Source: Secundilactobacillus hailunensis (GTDB taxonomy: Bacteria > Bacillota > Bacilli > Lactobacillales > Lactobacillaceae). From it: 42,420 nt of DNA. Each line of letters begins with the position of its first letter. The first letter of the stretch is position 1. The stretch spans positions 1 through 42,420 of the forward strand of contig NZ_BJDO01000020.1 of assembly GCF_005405185.1 (NCBI RefSeq), read 5' to 3'. A program made the position numbers and the translations under genes. Below, piece after piece: positions 15,851 to 23,314 of the stretch. A model generated the notes under the pieces. The model saw only the letters and a program-made list of their open reading frames with translations, had not been told where the DNA came from and ran no database searches.

Positions 15851-16387
15851 CTATTTTTTAGAATTCGCTGACCGTAGCCACTCGCAGTACGCAGTTTCTC
15901 GCCGAATGGCATGGTCCAGCACAAGGTAGTGACCATAATCGTTATTATTCTGTCCATTGGGAAACTTACGCGTCATTTGGATTTTTAAATGTGCTAGTTT
16001 CTGTTCATGAAACCCGAGCTGAGCAGCTAACATATGAGCTAGCCTTGGATCATCCGGTGATTTGATAAAGTACATTTTCACCGCAAACTCATCGCGACCG
16101 CCAACAGTTGGTTCAGTTTCAGCAGAAAGCCAGTCATTTAAGGCTGCACGACCATCCGTGGTAACTGTATATCGTTTCCGTGCTAATTTTTCACCACTCA
16201 CTTCTTCTTGATGAGTGATCTGCCCAGACTGTTCTAACCGACGTAATTGCGGGTAGATCTGACTATGGTTAGCCGACCAAAACTCGCCAATATCAGAATC
16301 GAAGGCCTTGGTTAATTCATAACCGGTCAGCGGCTGCTGATCCAGTAAGCCTAAAATGATGAACTGTAATACATTGCGTAAAGCCAT
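15851..16387 (-). CDS. padR: PadR-family regulator of phenolic acid decarboxylase
   Basis: 178 residues. N-terminal winged helix typical of PadR (LQFIILGLLDQQPLTGYELTKAF, then HSQIYPQLRRLEQSGQI) and a C-terminal helical Vir-like dimerisation domain. In Lactiplantibacillus plantarum and Bacillus, PadR represses the phenolic acid decarboxylase gene and is released by p-coumaric or ferulic acid. Here it is divergent from exactly that gene with 101 bases between, and an ATGT-N8-ACAT operator lies in the gap. The start codon overlaps well with AAGGAG on the minus strand. Confidence 0.93.
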   Translation of the reverse strand: MALRNVLQFIILGLLDQQPLTGYELTKAFDSDIGEFWSANHSQIYPQLRRLEQSGQITHQEEVSGEKLARKRYTVTTDGRAALNDWLSAETEPTVGGRDEFAVKMYFIKSPDDPRLAHMLAAQLGFHEQKLAHLKIQMTRKFPNGQNNNDYGHYLVLDHAIRRETAYCEWLRSANSKK

Positions 16388-16446
16388 AATAATTTCTCCT
16401 TGACGTTTGATTAAAGACAGTATATCATAATCAAGTTATCTAAATC

Positions 16447-16462
16447 ATGTATTTAATTACAT
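16447..16462. promoter_or_regulatory. PadR operator (ATGT-N8-ACAT)
   Basis: ATGT (16447-16450), eight bases ATTTAATT, ACAT (16459-16462), within a wider palindrome CATGTA-N6-TACATG. This is the PadR-binding pattern described in lactobacilli and lies 26 bases upstream of the decarboxylase start. Confidence 0.85.
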
Positions 16463-16488
16463 GTATAAAATTACCGTAGGAAAACATT

Positions 16489-17043
16489 ATGACTAATTTA
16501 AACCACATGGACAAACACTTTGAAACACTCGATGACTTTTTAGGCACCCACTTTATTTACACCTATGACAACGGCTGGGAATACGAATGGTACGCTAAGA
16601 ACGATCATACCGTTGACTACCGGATTCACGGCGGTATGGTTGCTGGTCGCTGGGTGGCCGACCAAGAAGCCCACATCAACCTGTTGACTGCAGGTATCTA
16701 TAAGATTGCCTGGACGGAACCAACTGGTACTGACGTCGCTTTAGATTTTGTGCCCAACGAGCATAAACTCAACGGCACCATTTTCTTCCCAAAGTGGGTT
16801 CAGGATCATCCAGAAATCACAGTTACTTATCAAAACGACCACATCGATCTGATGGAAACTTCCCGTGAAAAGTACGAAACTTACCCCAAAATGGTTGTGC
16901 CGGAATTCGCTAATATCACTTACATTGGCGATGCCGGTCAAAACAATGACCAGGTGATTGCTGCCGAACCTTATGAAGGTATGACGGATGACATTCGCAA
17001 CGGCAAGTTTTACGATGACAACTACCGGATGATCAAGCGGTAA
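16489..17043 (+). CDS. padA: Phenolic acid decarboxylase (p-coumarate/ferulate decarboxylase)
   Basis: 184 residues. The beta-barrel family is unmistakable: [20 protein letters not shown], then [28 protein letters not shown] and [15 protein letters not shown], matching the L. plantarum enzyme almost residue for residue in these blocks. The lid tyrosines (YTYDN) and the Arg/Glu of the active site region are present. It converts p-coumaric, caffeic and ferulic acid to 4-vinylphenols plus CO2, a detoxification step. ATG 16489 is preceded by TAGGA; it gives an N-terminus about six residues longer than usual. Monocistronic, with its own terminator, controlled by PadR. Confidence 0.97.
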   Translation: MTNLNHMDKHFETLDDFLGTHFIYTYDNGWEYEWYAKNDHTVDYRIHGGMVAGRWVADQEAHINLLTAGIYKIAWTEPTGTDVALDFVPNEHKLNGTIFFPKWVQDHPEITVTYQNDHIDLMETSREKYETYPKMVVPEFANITYIGDAGQNNDQVIAAEPYEGMTDDIRNGKFYDDNYRMIKR

Positions 17044-17079
17044 TTCTCCTGAGATAAATTAGAATAAACTTCATTAAAG

Positions 17080-17119
17080 TCGTTGCCAGATTGAAACTAT
17101 CATCTGACAACGATTTTTT
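17080..17119 (+). terminator. Terminator of the phenolic acid decarboxylase gene
   Basis: GTCGTTGCCAGAT pairs with ATCTGACAACGAT with one mismatch, followed by TTTTTT. Confidence 0.85.
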
Positions 17120-17244
17120 GAATTCTAGAATGGTTCAGTCAATCTATTGCCTTATAGTTAACTCGAAGGACTACAATCATTTATAAGAAGTAATAGCAAT
17201 CAAATTGCTAAACTAGCTTCAGCATAGAAAGGAGTATAAAAATA

Positions 17245-18249
17245 ATGCAACAAACTCAACTAGGCAATACAGATATCGAAGTCTCCAAGCTCTGCGTTGG
17301 CGCAATGAGTTTTGGTCAACCAGGCACCATGCACGATTGGACTCTGAACGCTGACGAAACTACTAAAATGGTTAAAACGGCACTTGATCTGGGTATTAAC
17401 TTCTTTGACACCGCCAATGCCTATTCCAAAGGAACCAGTGAAACTTATTTAGGTCAGGCACTGCGTCAAAATGTTTCTCGGGATAAAGTCGTCATTGCTT
17501 CAAAAGTCTACTTTAACCCTGGCCGGCTCAGCCGCAAAGCCATTGAACACGAAATCGATGGTAGTTTAAAGCGGTTAGGTACGGATTATTTGGACTTGTA
17601 TATCATTCACCGATTTGACTACGACACGCCGATTGAAGAAACTATGGGTGCCTTAAACGACCTCGTTGTCAGTGGTAAAGTCCGAGCAATCGGCGCCAGC
17701 GCCATGTATGCCAAACAGTTCAATGCAATGCAGCAAACGGCTAAAGAGCATGACTGGGCCACGTTTCAGACCATGGAAAACCACTATAACCTGCTTTACC
17801 GTGAAGACGAACAAACGTTGATCCCCGCCTGCAAGCAATGGGGAGCCTCCCTGATGCCGTATAGCCCCTTGGCTGCTGGACATCTAAGTCACACCGGCTG
17901 GCAGACTAATACTCTACGTAGTCGCACCGACAAAGTGTCAAAAGGTAAATACGATAATGTGGAAAATATCGACCTGCCGATCATTGATCAGGTCAACACA
18001 ATTGCTCAGAAGCACGATACCACGATGAGTCAGGTTGCTTTAGCTTGGCTGTGGGCTAAAGGCGTCGCAGCACCAATCGTTGGCGCCACGAAAACTGAAC
18101 ACTTGCGAGCAGCGGCAGCAGCACAGCAGCTCACTTTAACCCCCGCCGATATCCAAGCGCTGGAAGCACCGTATCAACCCCATCCAATCGTGGGCGCATT
18201 GGATCAGAATCCACCTGCTGGTACGGTTTTGATCGATGAGAAAAAGTAG
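17245..18249 (+). CDS. Aldo/keto reductase
   Basis: 334 residues, AKR TIM barrel. Catalytic tetrad Asp55, Tyr60, Lys87 and His122 is present (FFDTANAYSKGTSE, IASKV, YIIHRFD). The C-terminal VGATKTEHL is the usual NADP-phosphate binding loop. The overall pattern (GAMSFGQ, SPLAAGHLS) fits the AKR11/YhdN-type general stress or aldehyde reductases. ATG follows AAAGGAG. It stands alone between two terminators. It could reduce aldehydes generated nearby, but there is no operon link. Confidence 0.92.
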   Translation: MQQTQLGNTDIEVSKLCVGAMSFGQPGTMHDWTLNADETTKMVKTALDLGINFFDTANAYSKGTSETYLGQALRQNVSRDKVVIASKVYFNPGRLSRKAIEHEIDGSLKRLGTDYLDLYIIHRFDYDTPIEETMGALNDLVVSGKVRAIGASAMYAKQFNAMQQTAKEHDWATFQTMENHYNLLYREDEQTLIPACKQWGASLMPYSPLAAGHLSHTGWQTNTLRSRTDKVSKGKYDNVENIDLPIIDQVNTIAQKHDTTMSQVALAWLWAKGVAAPIVGATKTEHLRAAAAAQQLTLTPADIQALEAPYQPHPIVGALDQNPPAGTVLIDEKK

Positions 18250-18334
18250 CAATAGTATTCAAAGCATTTAGCAGGAACGTTTTTCTCCAAATCAACGATG
18301 TAATTCATTCATCGCTGTTTTGAATCTGTAATCT

Positions 18335-18380
18335 CTGTTGCTGGTGATAGACTGATCTATTACTGACAACAGTTTTTTTG
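18335..18380 (+). terminator. Terminator of the aldo/keto reductase gene
   Basis: CTGTTGCTGGTGATAG pairs with CTATTACTGACAACAG, with internal mismatches, followed by TTTTTTT. Confidence 0.8.
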
Positions 18381-18396
18381 TCCACATTCTTGAATC

Positions 18397-18460
18397 AAAA
18401 AAGGCATTCCCACCCATTCTTTAAAATCAACCACGATTTCTAGAAAGAAGGAATACCCTT
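18397..18460 (-). terminator. Terminator of the amidohydrolase-MarR unit 2
   Basis: Minus strand: AAGGGTATTCC and TTCTTT pair with AAAGAA and GGGAATGCCTT on the far side, followed by TTTTGATTC. It lies 70 bases downstream of the MarR stop. Confidence 0.7.
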
Positions 18461-18528
18461 ATGAATTATCATACGCTGAAATTACTGCTAAGCTTGGCTG
18501 ACCAGCCTATCACAATCGATACTGGTGG

Positions 18529-18969
18529 TTACCCGTTAAGTTTGGTAATTTGCTCGAGTACCGCTAAGAAATCAGCTTGGCTCACCCGACCATCCGTCAC
18601 CGTTAAACACTTGCTCAAAGCAGCTTCTTGCGCATCAAGAGCAACTTTAACTTGCGGATACAGCGCCTCACCAGCAGCAGTCAGTTTCAGGACGTATTTA
18701 CGCCCATCGGTTGGCAACTTCTGCTTATCAACCAGCCCCATGTCGGCCAACTTCGCAATTTCTCGGTTAACGTTACTTTGGTGGCGGCTGTCTGCCCGTA
18801 CCAGTTGATCTTGAGTGATACCAGGATCATCGTGCAGCTTTAAAATGAAGAAGAATTGGCTGTTGTTGACACCCAACGGTTTTAAGCGCTTTTCAAGTAC
18901 GCGAATCGCAATGTTAGACGCCGTGTGGAGTTGCTTGCTGATCGTCGCGTCGTTCTTATCTGCAATCAT
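18529..18969 (-). CDS. MarR-family transcriptional regulator 2
   Basis: 146 residues, winged-helix MarR architecture: helix ISKQLHTASNIAIRVLEKRL, recognition region RHQSNVNREIAKLADMGLVDK, wing KLPTDGRKYVLKLTAAGE. It is paralogous to the MarR at 7735-8190 and in the same position behind an amidohydrolase, only 8 bases after its stop and without a clear ribosome binding site, so translation is probably coupled. Candidate operators are the TATGC-N4-GCATA palindromes at 20006-20019 (its own operon) and 15750-15763 (second SDR). Ligand unknown; a phenolic acid is plausible. Confidence 0.92.
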   Translation of the reverse strand: MIADKNDATISKQLHTASNIAIRVLEKRLKPLGVNNSQFFFILKLHDDPGITQDQLVRADSRHQSNVNREIAKLADMGLVDKQKLPTDGRKYVLKLTAAGEALYPQVKVALDAQEAALSKCLTVTDGRVSQADFLAVLEQITKLNG

Positions 18970-18977
18970 CGCAACAT

Positions 18978-19949
18978 CTACAGTTTGAACAGTTTTTCAG
19001 CTGTTCCGTGAGCAATTGCTTCACACTGTTCGTCAGTGATATCGGCTTGTTCCAAGAATTTCCGAACAGTGTCACCGGATTGAACGTAAGGGAAATCTTC
19101 TGACCACATGATGTGATCAGCACCCATTTGGGTCAATACCATCTGCATTTGTGGTGCCGTAAACATTCCCGATGGTGATAGGTAAACCTGACGCTTGTAG
19201 TAGTCGGAGAACTTATGTGGCAGGTCGGTCACGATTGGGCTGAAACCATCGATGCGTTCCAAGAACATTGGGATAAATTCACCCCAATGACCGGTAGCGA
19301 GCTTAACGTTGGGATACTTTTCCAGCAAACCGGCAGTGATGATCCGCATGACTTGAATGCCGGCTTCCATGTGCCAGCCCCACATTGCGCCAGCCATCAT
19401 GTTGGCAGCCATCTTAGAGTAAGACTTGCTGTCGTATAGCATGGCTTTTTGATCATTAGAAATGACACCGGGGTGCAGATAAAGTGTTGTTCCCAACTTA
19501 TCGGCTGCGGCAAAAATGGCTTCAAACTTAGGATCATCTAAGAATTGACCATTGATACTGCCGCTAATAATGCCACCCTTTAGGCCCAGCTTAGTCACTG
19601 CATATTCCAGTTCTTCAGCAGCCTTGTCAGGCACGTTGGCTGGTAAAGTGGCTAATCCAGCAAAACGGTCGGGATATTGGCTGATCTTTTCAGCAAGTGT
19701 TTCGTTTTGCGCGTGGGCACCCGGAACGGCATATTCATCAGGCAGCACCTGTGCGGAATTGCCGGCATCGGAAACGACCTGGAAGTCGATACCATGTTCG
19801 TCCATGTAGGCCACCTTGTTACTAAAATCAACTAAATTGGGTTTGAGTTTATCTTGGTAAGGGTTATTATTCTTAACTTTTGAATACTGCTTAAATTGCT
19901 TAATATTTTCATCTGTATCGTAATGTTCTTCAACTGTAATGAGTTTCAT
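18978..19949 (-). CDS. ACMSD-type amidohydrolase/decarboxylase 2
   Basis: 323 residues, amidohydrolase_2 family. Metal ligands are visible as VEEHY (Glu7, His9), YLHPG (His159) and WSEDFPY (Asp285), with ATGHWGE (His221) in between. Length and motifs match gamma-resorcylate-type non-oxidative decarboxylases and relatives. It is paralogous to the enzyme at 8207-9205 but clearly diverged, so not a recent copy. ATG follows AGGAGG at 8 bases. Together with MarR 2 it forms a two-gene unit headed by a palindromic operator. Substrate unknown; hydroxybenzoates or other aromatic acids are the family expectation. Confidence 0.9.
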   Translation of the reverse strand: MKLITVEEHYDTDENIKQFKQYSKVKNNNPYQDKLKPNLVDFSNKVAYMDEHGIDFQVVSDAGNSAQVLPDEYAVPGAHAQNETLAEKISQYPDRFAGLATLPANVPDKAAEELEYAVTKLGLKGGIISGSINGQFLDDPKFEAIFAAADKLGTTLYLHPGVISNDQKAMLYDSKSYSKMAANMMAGAMWGWHMEAGIQVMRIITAGLLEKYPNVKLATGHWGEFIPMFLERIDGFSPIVTDLPHKFSDYYKRQVYLSPSGMFTAPQMQMVLTQMGADHIMWSEDFPYVQSGDTVRKFLEQADITDEQCEAIAHGTAEKLFKL

Positions 19950-19990
19950 TAATACAACCTCCTGTTAATCATACTTTTTGAACCAAAAAT

Positions 19991-20019
19991 AGTGTAGCAC
20001 ATTTATATGCGCATGCATA
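19991..20019 (-). promoter_or_regulatory. Promoter-operator of the amidohydrolase-MarR unit 2
   Basis: Minus strand: TATGC-ATGC-GCATA palindrome (20019-20006), nine bases, extended -10 TGCTACACT (hexamer 19996-19991). Same spacing and flanks as at 15735-15763; the palindrome overlaps the -35 position. Confidence 0.7.
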
Positions 20020-20111
20020 GTTTATCATCTTCAATATTTCAAATACGCCTTGTTTAAATGGATTTGAAGTAAACTAGAGATATCATTTACGAATGAAAGG
20101 ACTTAGTCGAT

Positions 20112-20663
20112 ATGCTTCAAAGCTCACAAAAACTATTAACTGCTTTAGTCACTTTGCTTGATGACAAACCACTAACTAAAATTACCACCTTAGACTTAAT
20201 CCGTACGGCTGGTATTTCTCGTTCGACCTTCTACCGCCACTTTCAGGATAAATTGCGGTTCTTTGACTGGGTGAAATCCTATTTGCTGGATCTATTTCTC
20301 AAAGATGATTTTAGCGATGACACCCCCGCTTCCTATTACACGCGCTTTTTTCAGCACTTCGCTGACTATCGTCCAGCCTTTAAATCATTTATTTTAGACG
20401 GTCATTGGCAAAATTTTGAACGTGAAATTTTAAAATCCGGTATCAATAACTATTCTCACTTACTTACAAACCACCTTGATGAGAGTGCACCGATCAATAC
20501 GATTGCCGCCTACATCGTTTCAGCTCATATTGGTGTCGTCATTGATTGGCTGACAGAAGATGATGGGCATTCACCGGCTCAAATGGCAGTCATTATAACG
20601 CAGTTCACTAATAGCGTTCTAGCTAACTACGATCTTACACTCGACACCTTGATGACAAAATGA
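20112..20663 (+). CDS. TetR/AcrR-family regulator
   Basis: 183 residues. N-terminal helix-turn-helix ITTLDLIRTAGISRSTFYRHF with the usual TetR pattern, then a helical ligand domain. The C-terminal part (AAYIVSAHIGVVIDWL) resembles the TetR_C domain of DhaS-like regulators. ATG is preceded by GAAAGGA. It is the probable regulator of the dehydrogenase gene 122 bases downstream, but no clear palindrome was found, so the target is open. Confidence 0.88.
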   Translation: MLQSSQKLLTALVTLLDDKPLTKITTLDLIRTAGISRSTFYRHFQDKLRFFDWVKSYLLDLFLKDDFSDDTPASYYTRFFQHFADYRPAFKSFILDGHWQNFEREILKSGINNYSHLLTNHLDESAPINTIAAYIVSAHIGVVIDWLTEDDGHSPAQMAVIITQFTNSVLANYDLTLDTLMTK

Positions 20664-20785
20664 CACAGTTTCGCCAATTCTGACTCTCCCACAGTACGCC
20701 AAATTTTGATAAAATCATTTTAACTTGTGATAGTTTTCTCAAAGGACTAAAACACGCGTAATTTTATTAAAAAGGAGTTTTTTAA

Positions 20786-21679
20786 ATGACAATCCAAAAC
20801 GTAACCGTTGCCGGTGGGGGCGTCCTTGGCAGCCAAATTGCTTATCAAATTGCCTTTAGTGGCTTTGCTGTAACCTTATACGGTCGTCGTGACAGTTCCA
20901 TTCAGGCAGCTAAAAAGCGCATTGAACAGTTGCGCCCTGCTTATCAACATGACTTACAGATCAGCGACGCCCAATTTGATGCCGGCTTAGCCAATATCAC
21001 CTATGAAACGGATTTAAATGCCGCCGTAGCTAAGGCTGATCTAGTAATCGAATCACTTCCTGAAGATCTTACAACCAAGCAAAATTTTTACGAAACTATT
21101 GCGGATGCTGCACCAAAAGCCACGATCTTTGCCAGCAATTCTTCAACCATGCTCCCAAGTCAATTTGCTGAATTCACTGGCCGACCAGCGCAATTTCTCA
21201 ATATGCACTTTGCTAATCACATCTGGGTCATGAACACTGCTGAAATCATGGGAACTAAACAAACAAGTACTGACACTTACCAAACAATAGTGCAATTCGC
21301 TCGTGATATCAAAATGGTGCCCATTGAAATTAAGAAAGAGCAACCGGGCTACGTCCTTAACTCGATGCTCACACCACTGATGGTTGCCGGAATGTCGCTT
21401 TGGGCAAAGGGTGTCGCTGATCCCATGACCATTGATAAAACCTGGATGATTGCTACTGGCGCACCGATGGGCCCGTTTGCGATTATCGATATGATTGGTC
21501 TGCGAACTGCTATCAGTGTGCCTTTGGCTCAGGCAGGCGATGAAGATGGTCAAATTGCTGCAGCCATCACTACCAAGCTTAAAGAACGTCTGGGCGAAAA
21601 TAAGCTAGGTGTCGAATCTGGTGAAGGCTTCTATCACTATCCCAATCCAGAGTTTCAGCAGAAGTCATTTTTAAGCTAA
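20786..21679 (+). CDS. 3-hydroxyacyl-CoA dehydrogenase-like protein
   Basis: 297 residues. N-terminal Rossmann motif VAGGGVLGSQIAYQ (8-21), then VIESLPEDLTTKQ, SNSSTM, catalytic His141 in LNMHFAN and the C-terminal helical domain beginning PGYVLNSML. This is the 3-hydroxyacyl-CoA/3-hydroxybutyryl-CoA dehydrogenase fold, also used by L-gulonate and carnitine dehydrogenases. No thiolase, crotonase or acyl-CoA dehydrogenase is nearby, so a beta-oxidation role is unlikely; a non-CoA hydroxy acid is possible. Arg35 after the second strand (YGRRD) where an acidic residue is usual hints at NADP preference. ATG follows AAGGAG. Monocistronic. Confidence 0.88.
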   Translation: MTIQNVTVAGGGVLGSQIAYQIAFSGFAVTLYGRRDSSIQAAKKRIEQLRPAYQHDLQISDAQFDAGLANITYETDLNAAVAKADLVIESLPEDLTTKQNFYETIADAAPKATIFASNSSTMLPSQFAEFTGRPAQFLNMHFANHIWVMNTAEIMGTKQTSTDTYQTIVQFARDIKMVPIEIKKEQPGYVLNSMLTPLMVAGMSLWAKGVADPMTIDKTWMIATGAPMGPFAIIDMIGLRTAISVPLAQAGDEDGQIAAAITTKLKERLGENKLGVESGEGFYHYPNPEFQQKSFLS

Positions 21680-21696
21680 CTTGATTGATAATTTTC

Positions 21697-21725
21697 GGTA
21701 TTGGCAATCGCTAATACCATTTTTT
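21697..21725 (+). terminator. Terminator of the dehydrogenase gene
   Basis: GGTATTGGC and GCTAATACC pair across a short loop and are followed by ATTTTTTG. Confidence 0.8.
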
Positions 21726-21796
21726 GTCGCCACAATCGTATTGCCGAATCCAGCGATTAACTTTATAATCGGTTTTAAATAGAGGTGTGTCGTGTG

Positions 21797-22207
21797 ATGA
21801 AATTATCAAGAATCATTGGCGTTGTCGTCGTTCTAGCAGCTGCCGTAGCTTTAGTCGTTAAATTAACCAGCTTTGGCCTAGGCTCGCCCCGAAGTCTGCA
21901 AGGCAATTACTTTGCGGAATCGGTGCCCGGCCGTTCCGGTGGCGGAATGCTGATCACCGCTCATTCGATCACCTACACACCATCTGGCTACACGGCATTT
22001 AAAGCAAATAATTTAAAGTGGCATAAGTACGGTAAATATTATCGAGTTCAAGGTCACGTCAATCAAAATTCCTATCACGCCGGCTACAAAGAAGATTATA
22101 TGTATTATCGCCAAGGTAACCAACTAAAAGTTCTCACTTACGGTCAATACAAACATAATCGGAGCTTTAAGGGTGTCACCCCATTTAAATTAGTCCATCA
22201 ACGCTAA
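21797..22207 (+). CDS. Small membrane-anchored or secreted protein, unknown function
   Basis: 136 residues. One N-terminal hydrophobic segment (about 5-22, IIGVVVVLAAAVALVV) after MKLSR, with no lipobox Cys, so a signal anchor or uncleaved signal. The rest is extracellular, Gly/Ser/Tyr/His/Lys-rich and basic, probably a small beta-rich domain (SLQGNYFAESVPG, then YYRVQGHVNQNSYHAGY). I do not recognise the family. Start taken as ATG 21797 behind AGAGGTG; an upstream GTG (21785) overlaps the ribosome binding site. Between two terminators, so its own unit. Confidence 0.8.
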   Translation: MKLSRIIGVVVVLAAAVALVVKLTSFGLGSPRSLQGNYFAESVPGRSGGGMLITAHSITYTPSGYTAFKANNLKWHKYGKYYRVQGHVNQNSYHAGYKEDYMYYRQGNQLKVLTYGQYKHNRSFKGVTPFKLVHQR

Positions 22208-22243
22208 AAAGCATCCAACTCAATTTTGAGCTGAATGCTTTTT
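22206..22243. terminator. Bidirectional terminator between the small membrane protein and the NmrA-like gene
   Basis: AAAAAGCAT and CAACTCA pair with TGAGCTG and ATGCTTTTT. Located between convergent stops. Confidence 0.85.
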
Positions 22244-22260
22244 GATTAGCTAAATTTCAG

Positions 22261-23124
22261 TTATTTCTCGGTATAATTACGCTTTAAGAAACTCGTCATA
22301 TCTTCTGGTTTATGTCCAGTAATGGTCTCAAAATCACTCGTTGCGTGACTGAATAAGCCCATTGCGCCGGCAGCGTACATGCTGGCCAGTTCTTCGCCAT
22401 CGCCTTCAGGTGCATAGATCTGACCGAACTCTTTCAAGGTTACTGGTTCATAGCCAATCTCATGACCAGTAACTGCGGTCATGATTTTGCCAAGTTCTGG
22501 CATGGTGAGACTCTTCTCCTGCGTAACCGTATACGTCTGACCTGCGCCCCGTAAATCAACACGGGCAGCCAAGGACGCAATGGCTTCAGCACTATCGTCA
22601 TATGAAATGAAGCTCATGGCTTGCTTGCCAACCGGATAAATCAGGTGCTTGCGTTCAATCAGTTCTGGTAAATATGGCACTAACGGATCAGCGTACAACG
22701 AATTCTTGATCACCGCATAGTGCAGACCACTGCCCGCTAATTTCCGTGGTGCGTACCCATAATATGGTGACATCTGGAACGGATTGTTTTCTTGATCAGC
22801 AAAGAAGCTCACGAAAATCATGTTTTCGACTTTAGCAGCCTTCAGCGCCTCGATTGAATTCTCGAATTCAGTAATCCGTTGCAAAACACTGTAGGTTCGG
22901 CTTGGAATATAAATGACAATGTCTTGGCCGGTGAAGGCTTTGGTCATCGTGTCAACATTCAGATAATCACTGGTAACGACATTAACCCCTTGAGCTTTCA
23001 GATCAGTTGCTTTAGCGGGCGTGTGAACCGCTGCCGTGAGTGATTCAACACCCACCATCTTGATCAAATCCTGCATAACTCTGCTACCAAGGTTGCCGGT
23101 TGCACCGGTCAGTAAGTATTTCAT
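22261..23124 (-). CDS. NmrA-like atypical SDR, NAD(P)H:quinone oxidoreductase QorB/YtfG type
   Basis: 287 residues. Rossmann motif LLTGATGNLGSRVMQDL at the N-terminus, atypical SDR layout (VVTSDYLNVDTM, then IFVSFFADQ and the IKNSLYADPL loop) typical of NmrA/QorB-type quinone reductases. The usual SDR Tyr-Lys pair is not obvious, as in NmrA sensors. ATG is preceded by GGAG. A 14-bp-arm inverted repeat lies 27 bases upstream (23151-23195). Either an NAD(P)H-dependent reductase or a redox sensor; substrate unknown. Confidence 0.88.
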   Translation of the reverse strand: MKYLLTGATGNLGSRVMQDLIKMVGVESLTAAVHTPAKATDLKAQGVNVVTSDYLNVDTMTKAFTGQDIVIYIPSRTYSVLQRITEFENSIEALKAAKVENMIFVSFFADQENNPFQMSPYYGYAPRKLAGSGLHYAVIKNSLYADPLVPYLPELIERKHLIYPVGKQAMSFISYDDSAEAIASLAARVDLRGAGQTYTVTQEKSLTMPELGKIMTAVTGHEIGYEPVTLKEFGQIYAPEGDGEELASMYAAGAMGLFSHATSDFETITGHKPEDMTSFLKRNYTEK

Positions 23125-23150
23125 TAGATAAGTCTCCTTTAAATGGTTAC

Positions 23151-23195
23151 GTGTCTTAGTGGCATTTCAATATTTGCTGAGTGCCACCGAGACAC
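23151..23195. promoter_or_regulatory. Long inverted repeat upstream of the NmrA-like gene
   Basis: GTGTCTTAGTGGCA (23151-23164) and TGCCACCGAGACAC (23182-23195) pair at 12 of 14 positions around a 17-base centre. It sits in the leader or promoter of the NmrA-like gene. No T-run follows on either strand, so an operator or leader structure is more likely than a terminator. Confidence 0.45.
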
Positions 23196-23314
23196 ATCGA
23201 TAATATTAAGTCGTCTGTTACTTTATAAACAACTTGTCGTATTAATCTTACCATTTATCAGGATATTCGCCAGTCTTTTTGGGAAGAACCTGGATATTGA
23301 ATATGCTTTAAATC

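Noticed and set aside
18461-18808. Plus-strand frame starting ATG 18461 behind AAGAAGGA, possible truncated gene
   Set aside because: The apparent ribosome binding site is one arm of the minus-strand terminator of the MarR unit, and most of the frame is antisense to MarR 2. No independent coding evidence.
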